From Candidatus Undinarchaeales archaeon (lineage in GTDB: Archaea; SpSt-1190; JASMDC01): DNA of 7,444 bases. Both the position numbers and the translations under genes were made by a program. Of the stretch, positions 1 to 4,656 are shown piece by piece; positions within the stretch are counted from its first letter, which is position 1, and each line of letters starts with the position of its first letter. The DNA lies in assembly GCA_030753015.1 (NCBI GenBank), contig JASMDC010000072.1:1-7444 (forward strand), given 5' to 3'. Under the pieces are notes generated by a model, which saw nothing but the letters and a program-made list of their open reading frames with translations, was not told where the DNA came from and did not search any database.

Positions 1-64
1 GGACCACCCGATGCGCCCGTGGAGCTGGAAACAGCGTTGAAGCGGGAAGCCCCTTGCGTCAGCT
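1..64. repeat. Repeat A: partial attC-like site, right half only
   Basis: The segment resembles the right half of repeats B-E: a GGAAACAGCG stretch resembling the conserved loop motif, then GGAAGCCCC as in B, then GTCAGCT at 58-64 where the others have GTTA. The left half lies outside the window. The core reads GTC instead of GTT, and it is not complementary to the left end of repeat B, so this copy looks degenerate or belongs to a rearranged cassette boundary. Confidence 0.45.
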
Positions 65-102
65 AGGGGTAGTTCACCAGTATGATCATTAACAAACACA
101 GC

Positions 103-157
103 TGACACATTTGTGTCACTTCAAAGAATATCTCAATAGTCCGTCACAATTGTGTCA
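103..157. promoter_or_regulatory. Second copy of the double operator, behind the nucleotidyltransferase gene
   Basis: A perfect inverted repeat TGACACA-TT-TGTGTCA lies at 103-118, and an imperfect one, CGTCACA-AT-TGTGTCA, at 142-157. The spacing between equivalent positions is 39 bp. This is the same order and spacing as the operator pair upstream of the HEPN gene at 1068-1122, including an ATTCTTT stretch between the sites on the minus strand. Read on the minus strand it would drive transcription toward position 1, yet only repeat A follows within about 40 bp and no gene is visible. It is probably a leftover promoter of a lost or duplicated module. Confidence 0.6.
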
Positions 158-176
158 TTATAACGATTCAACATAT

Positions 177-722
177 TCAACTCGGCATCAGTACTTGTAT
201 TCGCTCCAGCAATGCCTCGTAGGTACGAAGGAGTCTCTCTGCCTCGGACGACCTCGACGATGGAACTAGGAGAACAGTACCCTTCTTGTACTTCGTAAGC
301 TTCGTGGATTCCAATGCACGATAGAACTTCTTCCTTCTAGTGGAATCGAGATGAGAAGTTCCATACCTCAATAGCACATAGGAAGCAAGTTGTTCGAACT
401 CCGGCCGTGCGCGTGATAATAAGACCTGCCCCTCGGCAGCGATCGCCATCCGTAATGATTCATCAACGTCCTTCCATGAGCGCGCGAAGAGAAAAGAGAA
501 CTCTCTTGTCATTTCCAATTTTTCATCAAGCTCATGTCGTACCTGTTCTGCACGCTCACGCACAGTATCTCCCTCACATTCACCCAGTACCAGGATATCA
601 ATGTCGCTTCTATCATCATGCTCGTCCCGAGCAAAGCTTCCAAAGAGGACAATAGTGATATCCGGATAATCCTTAACGATTGTCCGAGCGAGTTCACTCG
701 CTTGAATCGGGATCAATTCCAA
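177..722 (-). CDS. MNT-type nucleotidyltransferase, likely antitoxin of a HEPN/MNT module
   Basis: This 181-residue protein has the polymerase-beta-fold nucleotidyltransferase signature GSx10DxD: G28-S29, then D40 and D42, in the context VLFGSFARD and SDIDILV. Minimal nucleotidyltransferases paired with HEPN proteins are antitoxins; in the studied MntA-HepT systems they transfer AMP to the toxin. Residues 1-105 form that domain. Residues 106-181 add a basic tail rich in Arg, Lys and Tyr (for example YGTSHLDSTRRKKFYRAL) that I do not recognise, making the protein longer than minimal forms of roughly 100-140 residues. The start is TTG at 722, or TTG at 716; an AAGGAG ribosome site lies 4 or 10 bases before these. 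The gene overlaps the upstream HEPN gene by 29 bp, so the two are probably co-transcribed and translationally coupled. Stop is TGA. Confidence 0.85.
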   Translation of the reverse strand: MELIPIQASELARTIVKDYPDITIVLFGSFARDEHDDRSDIDILVLGECEGDTVRERAEQVRHELDEKLEMTREFSFLFARSWKDVDESLRMAIAAEGQVLLSRARPEFEQLASYVLLRYGTSHLDSTRRKKFYRALESTKLTKYKKGTVLLVPSSRSSEAERLLRTYEALLERIQVLMPS

Positions 723-1065
723 TCAACTCCTTGATCTTTGTAAGAATCTCCTCTGCGCGCTCCAAATCACGAACATCTTCTCGAGAGCCATAGACGACGG
801 CTCCGCGCAGGTCCTTGAGCCTGCTGTATATATTCGCAAGTTCCTCAGGATTCTCGAATGCTTCCGGATGGCTTCTTACGAACCGCTCAATCCTATTGAG
901 ATTCTGTTCATGAAGACCAAAGCGCGCTGCACGGGCATTGATCAAATGACCTGCTCCAGCACGGTAATCATCCATTATCGACTCGATCACATCCTCCTTG
1001 GATGGATGATCCAACATCGCCCGACGACGAGAAAGGTATTTCTGAATATGCACGTCGTCTTTCAT
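694..1065 (-). CDS. HEPN-like protein, likely toxin of the HEPN/MNT module
   Basis: This is a 123-residue, largely helical and charged protein just upstream of, and overlapping, the MNT nucleotidyltransferase. Residues 77-115 have the pattern of HEPN family C-termini: helix, then LRGAVVYGS with R87 and Y92, then a segment in which Ala-Glu-Glu begins a final helix (RAEEILTKIKELIGI). Canonical HEPN toxins have Rx4-6H; here the position is Rx4Y, as in the branch of HEPN proteins with an R-x-x-x-D/V-Y-G motif, so RNase activity cannot be taken for granted. In MntA-HepT pairs a tyrosine near this motif is the AMPylation target, which makes Y92 an obvious candidate (inference). The start is ATG 1065, 2 bp from a palindromic operator, so the mRNA is probably leaderless and autoregulated. 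Stop is TGA. Confidence 0.75.
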   Translation of the reverse strand: MKDDVHIQKYLSRRRAMLDHPSKEDVIESIMDDYRAGAGHLINARAARFGLHEQNLNRIERFVRSHPEAFENPEELANIYSRLKDLRGAVVYGSREDVRDLERAEEILTKIKELIGIDPDSSE

Positions 1066-1067
1066 GG

Positions 1068-1122
1068 TGACACAAGTGTGTCATTAAAAGAATAAATACC
1101 TTTCCCCGTCACAAATGTGTCA
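1068..1122 (-). promoter_or_regulatory. Promoter with paired palindromic operators for the HEPN/MNT module
   Basis: On the minus strand a TATA-like box (TATTTATT, about 1090-1097) preceded by purine-rich GGGGAAAGG lies about 28 bp before ATG 1065, the usual archaeal distance for a leaderless transcript. It is bracketed by two operators: perfect TGACACA-AG-TGTGTCA at 1068-1083 over the expected transcription start, and imperfect CGTCACA-AA-TGTGTCA at 1107-1122 upstream. A repressor bound to both would cover the TATA box, which suggests autoregulation by the module or a linked regulator. Confidence 0.7.
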
Positions 1123-1174
1123 CCCTTCAATCGGGACATCTTTAAGCTCTTAACGTGGAAAGTAAGGCAACGGC

Positions 1175-1316
1175 GTACAACATCCGGGTTTCCGGCTCCG
1201 GACCTTCGTTCCCTCGGCCCTCCGCCCACACGCCCCCAAAAGCCATAACCTCGCCGACATGAACTTCGCTTGGAATCGCTTGCAGGGGCGCGCTCGGAAG
1301 CCCTCTACCGTTATCA
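1175..1316. repeat. Repeat B: attC-like site between modules 1 and 2
   Basis: The left core is GTACAAC (1175-1181) and the right core GTTATCA (1310-1316). The outer stem is GGGTTTCC (1186-1193) with GGAAGCCC (1296-1303), one G-T pair. The inner stem is CGCCCC (1231-1236) with GGGGCG (1285-1290). The terminal loop carries the conserved motif at 1261-1280 (GAACTTCGC and GGAATCGCT). The right end, 1310-1325, is complementary at 15 of 16 bases to 2234-2249 at the start of repeat C. Confidence 0.75.
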
Positions 1317-1342
1317 GACAGGGCGTAATAGTATTGATTCAA

Positions 1343-1828
1343 TTACTGTAACAGCTGTTTCTCCTTACTGCTTGAGAACTTATACCGGTCCTTCTTCTCC
1401 AACTCGATGATGATCTCTTTAATTTCTTGATTATTCAATACCTGCGTGCGTTTCAATGCAAGCATGATCTCATGCAGGGCATAGGATTCGATATCGTACT
1501 CCCGCTCGGCCACCTTCAATAACCTTCCATCATCAGAGAACAGGGTACAATCGTTGTCCTGACAGGCGACGAGCAGCTCGCAATCAACAAGGCTCAGGTA
1601 AGGAAAAGACCGTTGAATAATACTTGCCCGGATATAATCAACGTCGTCCAATACTCGCAGTCATTTTCTCAATGCCTTTGTTAATGGATGAATTATCTCT
1701 TCATTCTCCGATTCAATCAACTCGTTGATCACCGGGCTCGTGGTATAGATCTCATCGAACTCGAGGAGAAGTTACAACCTACGGATCTTTGAAAGAGAGC
1801 TCAGGATACAGGCATCGACTATGATCAC
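1343..1828 (-). pseudogene. PIN-domain ribonuclease toxin (VapC-like), broken by two in-frame stops
   Basis: Read from GTG 1828, the single frame of 161 codons encodes a PIN protein: VIIVDAC with D5, SPVINEL with E36, LSLVDCELL with D82, and LFSDDG with D99/D100, the acidic residues expected of this Mg-dependent RNase fold. The C-terminal ILNNQEIKEIIIELE-type tail resembles the archaeal DUF3368 branch. The frame is interrupted by TAA at codon 19 (1772-1774) and TGA at codon 56 (1661-1663), with no frameshift. The start overlaps nothing but follows the antitoxin stop by only 4 bases, so the gene was an operon partner of it. The fragment after the second stop (1343-1651) could start at TTG 1651 but would lack the first catalytic residues. 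Either stop would arise by one substitution, for instance CAA to TAA and CGA to TGA. Confidence 0.85.
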
Positions 1829-1832
1829 GATA

Positions 1833-2171
1833 TCAGCTCTTCTTCTTCCTCTTCTTGACGATCATTCCCTCCAGGCTGCTCGTATCCTTACTGTCTCCTT
1901 CCCTGCCGCGTTGAAGGATGCCCTCATCGATGAGGATGGATTTCATGTCCTCAAAGGATACTCCTGCGATCTCGGCCGCGCGGGAGATGGTGATCCCTTT
2001 GTTCTTGTACATGCGGATCGCGACGACCAGGCGCTCCTTGGGGCGGTGCATGAGGAACATGCGGATGGCTTCGCGGATCAGCTCGGACCGGTTATCGTAA
2101 TACCCTTCTTTGATGAAACCATCGATCTCTTCGCCCATTTTCGCAGGAATTGTAATTGAAACCACGACCAT
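1833..2171 (-). CDS. Ribbon-helix-helix antitoxin with UPF0175-like C-terminus (VapB-like)
   Basis: This protein is 112 residues from ATG 2171 (GTG 2174 would add one). Residues 2-45 form a CopG-type ribbon-helix-helix DNA-binding domain: a beta strand VVSITIPAKM, then helices EEIDGFIKEGYYDNRSEL and REAIRMFL, with the N-R-S-E-L-I-R-E-A-I pattern typical of archaeal members. Residues about 48-85 (VVAIRMYKNKGITISRAAEI then AGVSFEDMKSIL) resemble the UPF0175 antitoxin fold. The tail is basic (KKRKKK). Such fusions usually pair with PIN toxins of the DUF3368 type, which agrees with the broken PIN gene 4 bp downstream. It likely binds the inverted repeat at 2201-2231 to repress its own operon. Intact, stop TGA. 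Confidence 0.88.
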   Translation of the reverse strand: MVVVSITIPAKMGEEIDGFIKEGYYDNRSELIREAIRMFLMHRPKERLVVAIRMYKNKGITISRAAEIAGVSFEDMKSILIDEGILQRGREGDSKDTSSLEGMIVKKRKKKS

Positions 2172-2200
2172 CACCAGAGTTCTTTTATACGATATCTATA

Positions 2201-2231
2201 GTATCAAGTATTATTTATAGTTATTTGATAC
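2201..2231 (-). promoter_or_regulatory. Promoter and operator of the antitoxin/PIN operon
   Basis: The 7-bp inverted repeat GTATCAA (2201-2207) and TTGATAC (2225-2231), with a 17-bp spacer, surrounds a minus-strand TATA box CTATAAATA (2212-2220). The box lies about 45 bp before the start codon, giving a leader of about 20 bases. The half-site and wide spacing recall NikR-type ribbon-helix-helix operators (GTATGA-N16-TCATAC), fitting binding by the ribbon-helix-helix product itself. Confidence 0.6.
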
Positions 2232-2242
2232 GACGCCCTCTC

Positions 2243-2379
2243 TGATAACAACCGGGCTTGCGGCTCACTGAGCTGTGCTCGCTCGCCCACAGCCCTCCAA
2301 GGAGCAGACGATCTCCAGTCTTGAACTTCGCACACGAATCGCTAGTGGAGGGCCGACGCAAGCCACACAACACCTATAG
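2243..2379. repeat. Repeat C: attC-like site between modules 2 and 3
   Basis: The left core is TGATAAC (2243-2249). The outer stem is GGCTTGCG (2255-2262) with CGCAAGCC (2357-2364), perfect. The inner stem is GCCCTCCA (2292-2299) with TGGAGGGC (2346-2353), perfect. The conserved loop motif is at 2323-2343. The right core is decayed: CCTATAG (2373-2379), where the partner end of repeat D predicts GTTATAC. Positions 2323-2364 match repeat E 3892-3933 at 41 of 42 bases. Confidence 0.72.
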
Positions 2380-2420
2380 TTTAATACTAAAACTCAGAAT
2401 ACATCAAGTCATTCTCTTCA

Positions 2421-2681
2421 TTAGTTCTTCTTGAAAACCTTCTGACGTGTTTCCATCTTGATGATGAATACTTTCTGATGTGATTCGTCAACCTGATACA
2501 GAAAACGGAATTGTCCAATCCTTACCCGATACAGTCCTTTTTTACCCCGGATCTTCTTATAGGGGTATGAGAATGGATTTATCTTCATTTCATCGATAAT
2601 TTTTCGTAGCTTCTTCTTGTTGCCTTTCGGAAGAGATCCTGCTAATACAGCTGCCTTCTTCGAAAAGAGAACATCGAACAT
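2421..2681 (-). CDS. RelE/ParE-superfamily toxin
   Basis: This 86-residue protein matches the usual 80-95 residue RelE family. It has an N-terminal beta strand with KKA, two basic helices (residues about 10-33), the motif NPFSYPYKKIRGKKGLYRVRIGQFRFLYQV (given here only as landmark residues N36, P37, G45, Y50, R51, R53, G55, R58), and the C-terminal strand VFIIKMETRQKVFKK. Members are ribosome-dependent mRNA endonucleases or gyrase inhibitors; the GLYRVRIGQFRFLYQVD pattern followed by a basic C-terminus fits the archaeal RelE mRNase type. The start ATG overlaps the antitoxin stop (TAATG), a coupled antitoxin-first operon. The frame is complete, so this toxin appears functional. Stop TAA, 41 bp from the end of repeat C. 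Confidence 0.9.
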   Translation of the reverse strand: MFDVLFSKKAAVLAGSLPKGNKKKLRKIIDEMKINPFSYPYKKIRGKKGLYRVRIGQFRFLYQVDESHQKVFIIKMETRQKVFKKN

Positions 2682-2857
2682 TATCGATCTCCAAGAACCT
2701 CATCAGATGACACGAATTCTCCCGATGCGATTTCTTGCTGGATCGTTTCGACTTCCTCTTCCTCTCCAGGTTCGAGGTCTTCAAAACCAATGAAGTTATC
2801 GAGCTTTGAGTTTATCTCCATCAGCAATGACTCGATGTGATCTATCTTATCCATCAT
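2681..2857 (-). CDS. Small acidic antitoxin of the RelE toxin
   Basis: This protein is 58 residues from ATG 2857, or 57 from ATG 2854; GTG 2869 is also possible. A frame open to 3043 exists, but it would run through repeat D and the promoter, so I reject the long start. The N-terminal helix DHIESLLMEINSKLDNFIGF is amphipathic and probably dimerises. The acidic C-terminal part (EEEEVETIQQEIASGEFVS) ending in DEVLG would wrap the toxin, as known for archaeal RelB-like partners. It has no obvious DNA-binding domain. An AGGT sequence just before the two ATGs gives better spacing to ATG 2854. It is the first gene of the operon, overlapping relE-like 2421-2681 by 1 bp. Stop TAA. Confidence 0.8.
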   Translation of the reverse strand: MMDKIDHIESLLMEINSKLDNFIGFEDLEPGEEEEVETIQQEIASGEFVSSDEVLGDR

Positions 2858-2901
2858 GACCTGTGACACGACGACACCTATTGATAGATACCACGTCGCT
2901 G

Positions 2902-2940
2902 TATTTAATCCTTTCTTTCCAGAACCGCCTTTCTTTATAA
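2902..2940 (-). promoter_or_regulatory. Promoter region of module 3
   Basis: On the minus strand an ATTAAATA box (2902-2909) preceded by purine-rich GGAAAGAAAGG is about 45-50 bp before ATG 2857, implying a leader near 20 bases. A second AT-rich box, TTATAAAG (2933-2940), lies further upstream and could be an alternative. I see no palindrome as clear as those of modules 1, 2 and 5. Confidence 0.45.
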
Positions 2941-2954
2941 CGGATGTGGCCTGC

Positions 2955-3090
2955 GTATAACATTCACCCTCCCGGGTTCGCGCCTTCGGCGTTCCCCCAA
3001 CACGGCTCAGGATTACTGGTGCATTGATGTCTGAACCTCGCACGAAATCACTCTACTGAGCCGCCTCTAGGGAGGGCTCGACCGTTAGCT
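2955..3090. repeat. Repeat D: attC-like site between divergent modules 3 and 4
   Basis: The left core is GTATAAC (2955-2961) and the right core GTTAGCT (3084-3090). The outer stem is CCCTCCC (2967-2973) with GGGAGGG (3070-3076). The inner stem is CGGCTCAG (3003-3010) with CTGAGCCG (3056-3063), perfect over 8 bp. The conserved loop motif at 3033-3052 reads GAACCTCGC then GAAATCACT. The right end 3084-3100 is complementary at 15 of 17 bases to 3792-3808 at the left of repeat E. Confidence 0.75.
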
Positions 3091-3261
3091 GAAATTGCCG
3101 TATGCCGTTTTTCCAGTTTAATTCATATAAATCCCAATAATTGCCCCCGTTATCCAATTTCATACACGTCACACCCGTTTTATCAGTATTGAATCAAATT
3201 ATTTACCCCTCTAGCGAAATTAACGATGGGGGTTGTGAATTATAAAACTCCTTTGATAGAA

Positions 3262-3269
3262 ATATTTAT
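3262..3269 (+). promoter_or_regulatory. TATA-like box of module 4
   Basis: ATATTTAT lies about 30 bp before ATG 3296, preceded by GATAGAA, consistent with an archaeal promoter producing an almost leaderless mRNA. The stretch 3101-3255 between repeat D and this box holds no gene that I can see; it is AT-rich, with a short ACCCC/GGGGT inverted repeat near 3205-3235. Confidence 0.5.
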
Positions 3270-3295
3270 TTGAGGATGGCTACTCTAGAATAAGT

Positions 3296-3517
3296 ATGGC
3301 TCACACGGTCACGATAGAGGATGTCTATAAAGAACTGAAATTGCTTGAAGAGCGGATGGTGACTCATGAAGATATTGAAGCTCTTATCGAAACCGTGGAC
3401 ATTCTCAACAATCCTAAGACCGTGGAAGCCCTTCGCAAGAGTGATCAGGATATCAAAGCGGGAAGAGTAAAGGATGTGACGTCCGTCGATGACATGCTCA
3501 AAGAGTTGAACGCATGA
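3296..3517 (+). CDS. RelB-like antitoxin
   Basis: This 73-residue protein follows the archaeal RelB-like pattern: an N-terminal helical segment TIEDVYKELKLLEERMV then THEDIEALIETVDILNNP, and a C-terminal arm with DIKAGRVKDVTSVDDMLKEL that typically contacts the RelE toxin. It would neutralise the product of the next gene, with which it overlaps by 4 bp (ATGA), a coupled operon. The start ATG 3296 has no ribosome site upstream but sits at the right distance from a TATA-like box, so a leaderless message is likely. The antitoxin is intact although its toxin partner is interrupted. Stop TGA. It is not related in sequence to the antitoxin of module 3 beyond general RelB character. Confidence 0.87.
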   Translation: MAHTVTIEDVYKELKLLEERMVTHEDIEALIETVDILNNPKTVEALRKSDQDIKAGRVKDVTSVDDMLKELNA

Positions 3518-3777
3518 CTTGGATTGTCAAGAGAACTGACACATTCCTCGAGTCATTGAGTGATGTCGCCAAGAACAAGCAAGTCCTCAGGGACCTTCAG
3601 AAAAAGATTGACCGATTGCGCTAGAATCCTTTACATGTCGGGAAATGGCTCTCGGGGGAACTACACGGCAAGAAGTCTACACGACTCGCCAAGAAATACC
3701 GGCTAATTTTTACACCGATAAAGAGGAAGAATGTGGTGTATCTCAATTGGATAGACCATAGAGAAGCTGTCTATTAA
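3514..3777 (+). pseudogene. RelE-type toxin interrupted by an in-frame TAG
   Basis: The frame from ATG 3514 to TAA 3775-3777 has 87 codons and reads as a whole RelE protein: MTWIVKRTDTFLESL, a helical segment KNKQVLRDLQKKIDRL, then after the stop NPLHVGKWLSGELHGKKSTRL, KKYRLIFTPIKRKNVVYLNW and the end IDHREAVY with the characteristic D-H-R/E-Y finish. Codon 37 is TAG (3622-3624), between R36 and N38, a place where related proteins commonly have a polar residue such as Gln, Glu or Lys. One substitution, for example CAG to TAG, explains it, and no frameshift is present. A pyrrolysine codon is formally possible but unsupported. It overlaps the RelB-like gene by 4 bp; the stop is 24 bp before repeat E. 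Confidence 0.88.
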
Positions 3778-3801
3778 TTAGTAATAACTTACGACAACTT
3801 C

Positions 3802-3947
3802 AGCTAACAATCGGACTTCAGGGAAAGGAACGTCGTAGTCACTCCGCCCATTTCCCCACACGCCCCCGAGATCCAACAGCTCACCTGGTTTGAACTTCGC
3901 ACACGAATCGCTAGCGGAGGGCCGACGCAAGCCCTTTTCCGTTATGC
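3802..3947. repeat. Repeat E: attC-like site between modules 4 and 5
   Basis: The left core is AGCTAAC (3802-3808) and the right core GTTATGC (3941-3947). The inner stem is CTCCGC (3842-3847) with GCGGAG (3914-3919). The conserved loop motif is at 3892-3912. The outer stem is weak: the right arm CGCAAGCC is that of repeat C, but the left arm GGACTTCAGGG does not match it, hinting at a chimeric site. The right end starting at 3941 (GTTATGCGA) is complementary to 4655-4663 before repeat F. Confidence 0.73.
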
Positions 3948-3992
3948 GAACAGCGTATCTCGACGATATTATCTCCAGACAAAAGCGGTAAT

Positions 3993-4020
3993 CATATATA
4001 GTTATATGTACTTATATAAC
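3993..4020 (+). promoter_or_regulatory. Promoter and overlapping palindromes of module 5
   Basis: A CATATATA box (3993-4000) lies 23-30 bp before ATG 4023, fitting a leaderless transcript. Two inverted repeats overlap it: CATATA-TAGT-TATATG (3993-4008) and GTTATAT-GTACTT-ATATAAC (4001-4020). The second ends 2 bp before the start codon, where a repressor would block transcription initiation. The DNA-binding protein would plausibly be the first gene of the module. Confidence 0.6.
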
Positions 4021-4022
4021 TT

Positions 4023-4313
4023 ATGGTACAGGTTCAGAAAGAGATTAACAAATCCAAGGTCATTCATTTTCCTCGATTGGATACCGTTCTCATGGTTGAG
4101 GAATTTATCGAAGAACACTCAGGAGAGTATAAGAAAAAAGCGTTATGGGAACACCTTCCAAAGAAAATGATGTATCAAACCTATTCACTGATCCTGGATT
4201 ACCTCTCCAACTCAAACAAGATCGCTTATGATCAGGAAGGAAAGATAGCGTGGATCTGGAATCCTAAACTCGTCCAGTACTACCTTTCCAAGCCCGAGCT
4301 GATGGTGAGATGA
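4023..4313 (+). CDS. Winged-helix-like antitoxin
   Basis: This 96-residue protein resembles a family of small archaeal proteins that I recall next to RelE-like genes in methanogens, with landmarks HFPRLDTVLMVEEFI, a segment LPKKMMYQTYSLILDYL and the hairpin-like GKIAWIWNP. The order helix-helix-helix followed by a beta-hairpin (residues about 22-82) is that of a winged helix, which suggests DNA binding and repression of its own promoter at 3993-4020. The function as antitoxin is inferred from position: first gene, 4-bp overlap (ATGA) with a RelE-like gene, own promoter. There is no ribosome site before ATG 4023, agreeing with a leaderless mRNA. Stop TGA. Confidence 0.72.
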   Translation: MVQVQKEINKSKVIHFPRLDTVLMVEEFIEEHSGEYKKKALWEHLPKKMMYQTYSLILDYLSNSNKIAYDQEGKIAWIWNPKLVQYYLSKPELMVR

Positions 4314-4642
4314 CCGAGTTTCAAGTAGGATTCGCTGATGAGAAAATCCTCGAAGCTTTCAATAAACTGAAAGATTCTAAAGTAGAAGACAGGGATTTAC
4401 ATCGCTGGATAAGTAATGCAATTGACGATCTGAAAAAGAATCCCTCTTGCGGCGTCCAAATCAAAAAACGTCAAATACCGAGGACATACATAACGAAATA
4501 TCACGTTACCAATCTGTGGAAATATGACTTGCCCAATGCATGGAGATTGATCTACTTCGTTATTGGTGATCAAGTTAATATCATTTCAATCGTTCTTGAA
4601 TGGATGGACCATAAAGACTACGAGAGACGTTTTAAGTACTAA
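4310..4642 (+). CDS. RelE-superfamily toxin partner of the winged-helix protein
   Basis: This 110-residue protein is a longer RelE-like member. It has N-terminal helices (residues about 9-45, ILEAFNKLKD and HRWISNAIDDLKKNP), a basic middle VQIKKRQIPRTYITKY, then the RelE core LPNAWRLIYFVIGDQVNIISIVLEWMDHKDYERRF with the R-L-I-Y strand and the final D-H-K-x-Y-E-R motif (landmarks W88-98 region). Related proteins act as mRNA-cleaving or ribosome-directed toxins. It overlaps the preceding gene by 4 bp and ends with TAA 14 bp before repeat F. The frame is complete. The different partner and the roughly 20 extra residues separate it from the two other RelE proteins here, so the three modules are not recent duplicates. 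Confidence 0.82.
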   Translation: MTEFQVGFADEKILEAFNKLKDSKVEDRDLHRWISNAIDDLKKNPSCGVQIKKRQIPRTYITKYHVTNLWKYDLPNAWRLIYFVIGDQVNIISIVLEWMDHKDYERRFKY

Positions 4643-4656
4643 TAAGTTACGCCGTC

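Noticed and set aside
58-106. Inverted repeat GTCAGCT and AGCTGAC, which could suggest an empty mini-cassette
   Set aside because: The right half overlaps the palindromic operator and is not followed by a hairpin with the conserved loop motif, so chance is likely.
103-157. CRISPR-like or satellite repeat made of TGACACA/TGTGTCA units
   Set aside because: There are only two units per site, no regular spacer array, and the right-hand pair sits exactly at a promoter; operators explain it better.
1142-1342. Minus-strand frame of 66 residues between modules 1 and 2
   Set aside because: It is almost entirely repeat B, and its apparent coding is a by-product of the GC-rich stems.
2858-3043. Long N-terminal extension of the module 3 antitoxin, giving 120 residues
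   Set aside because: It would translate repeat D and the promoter; the extension has no family-like sequence, while ATG 2857 or 2854 gives a normal antitoxin.
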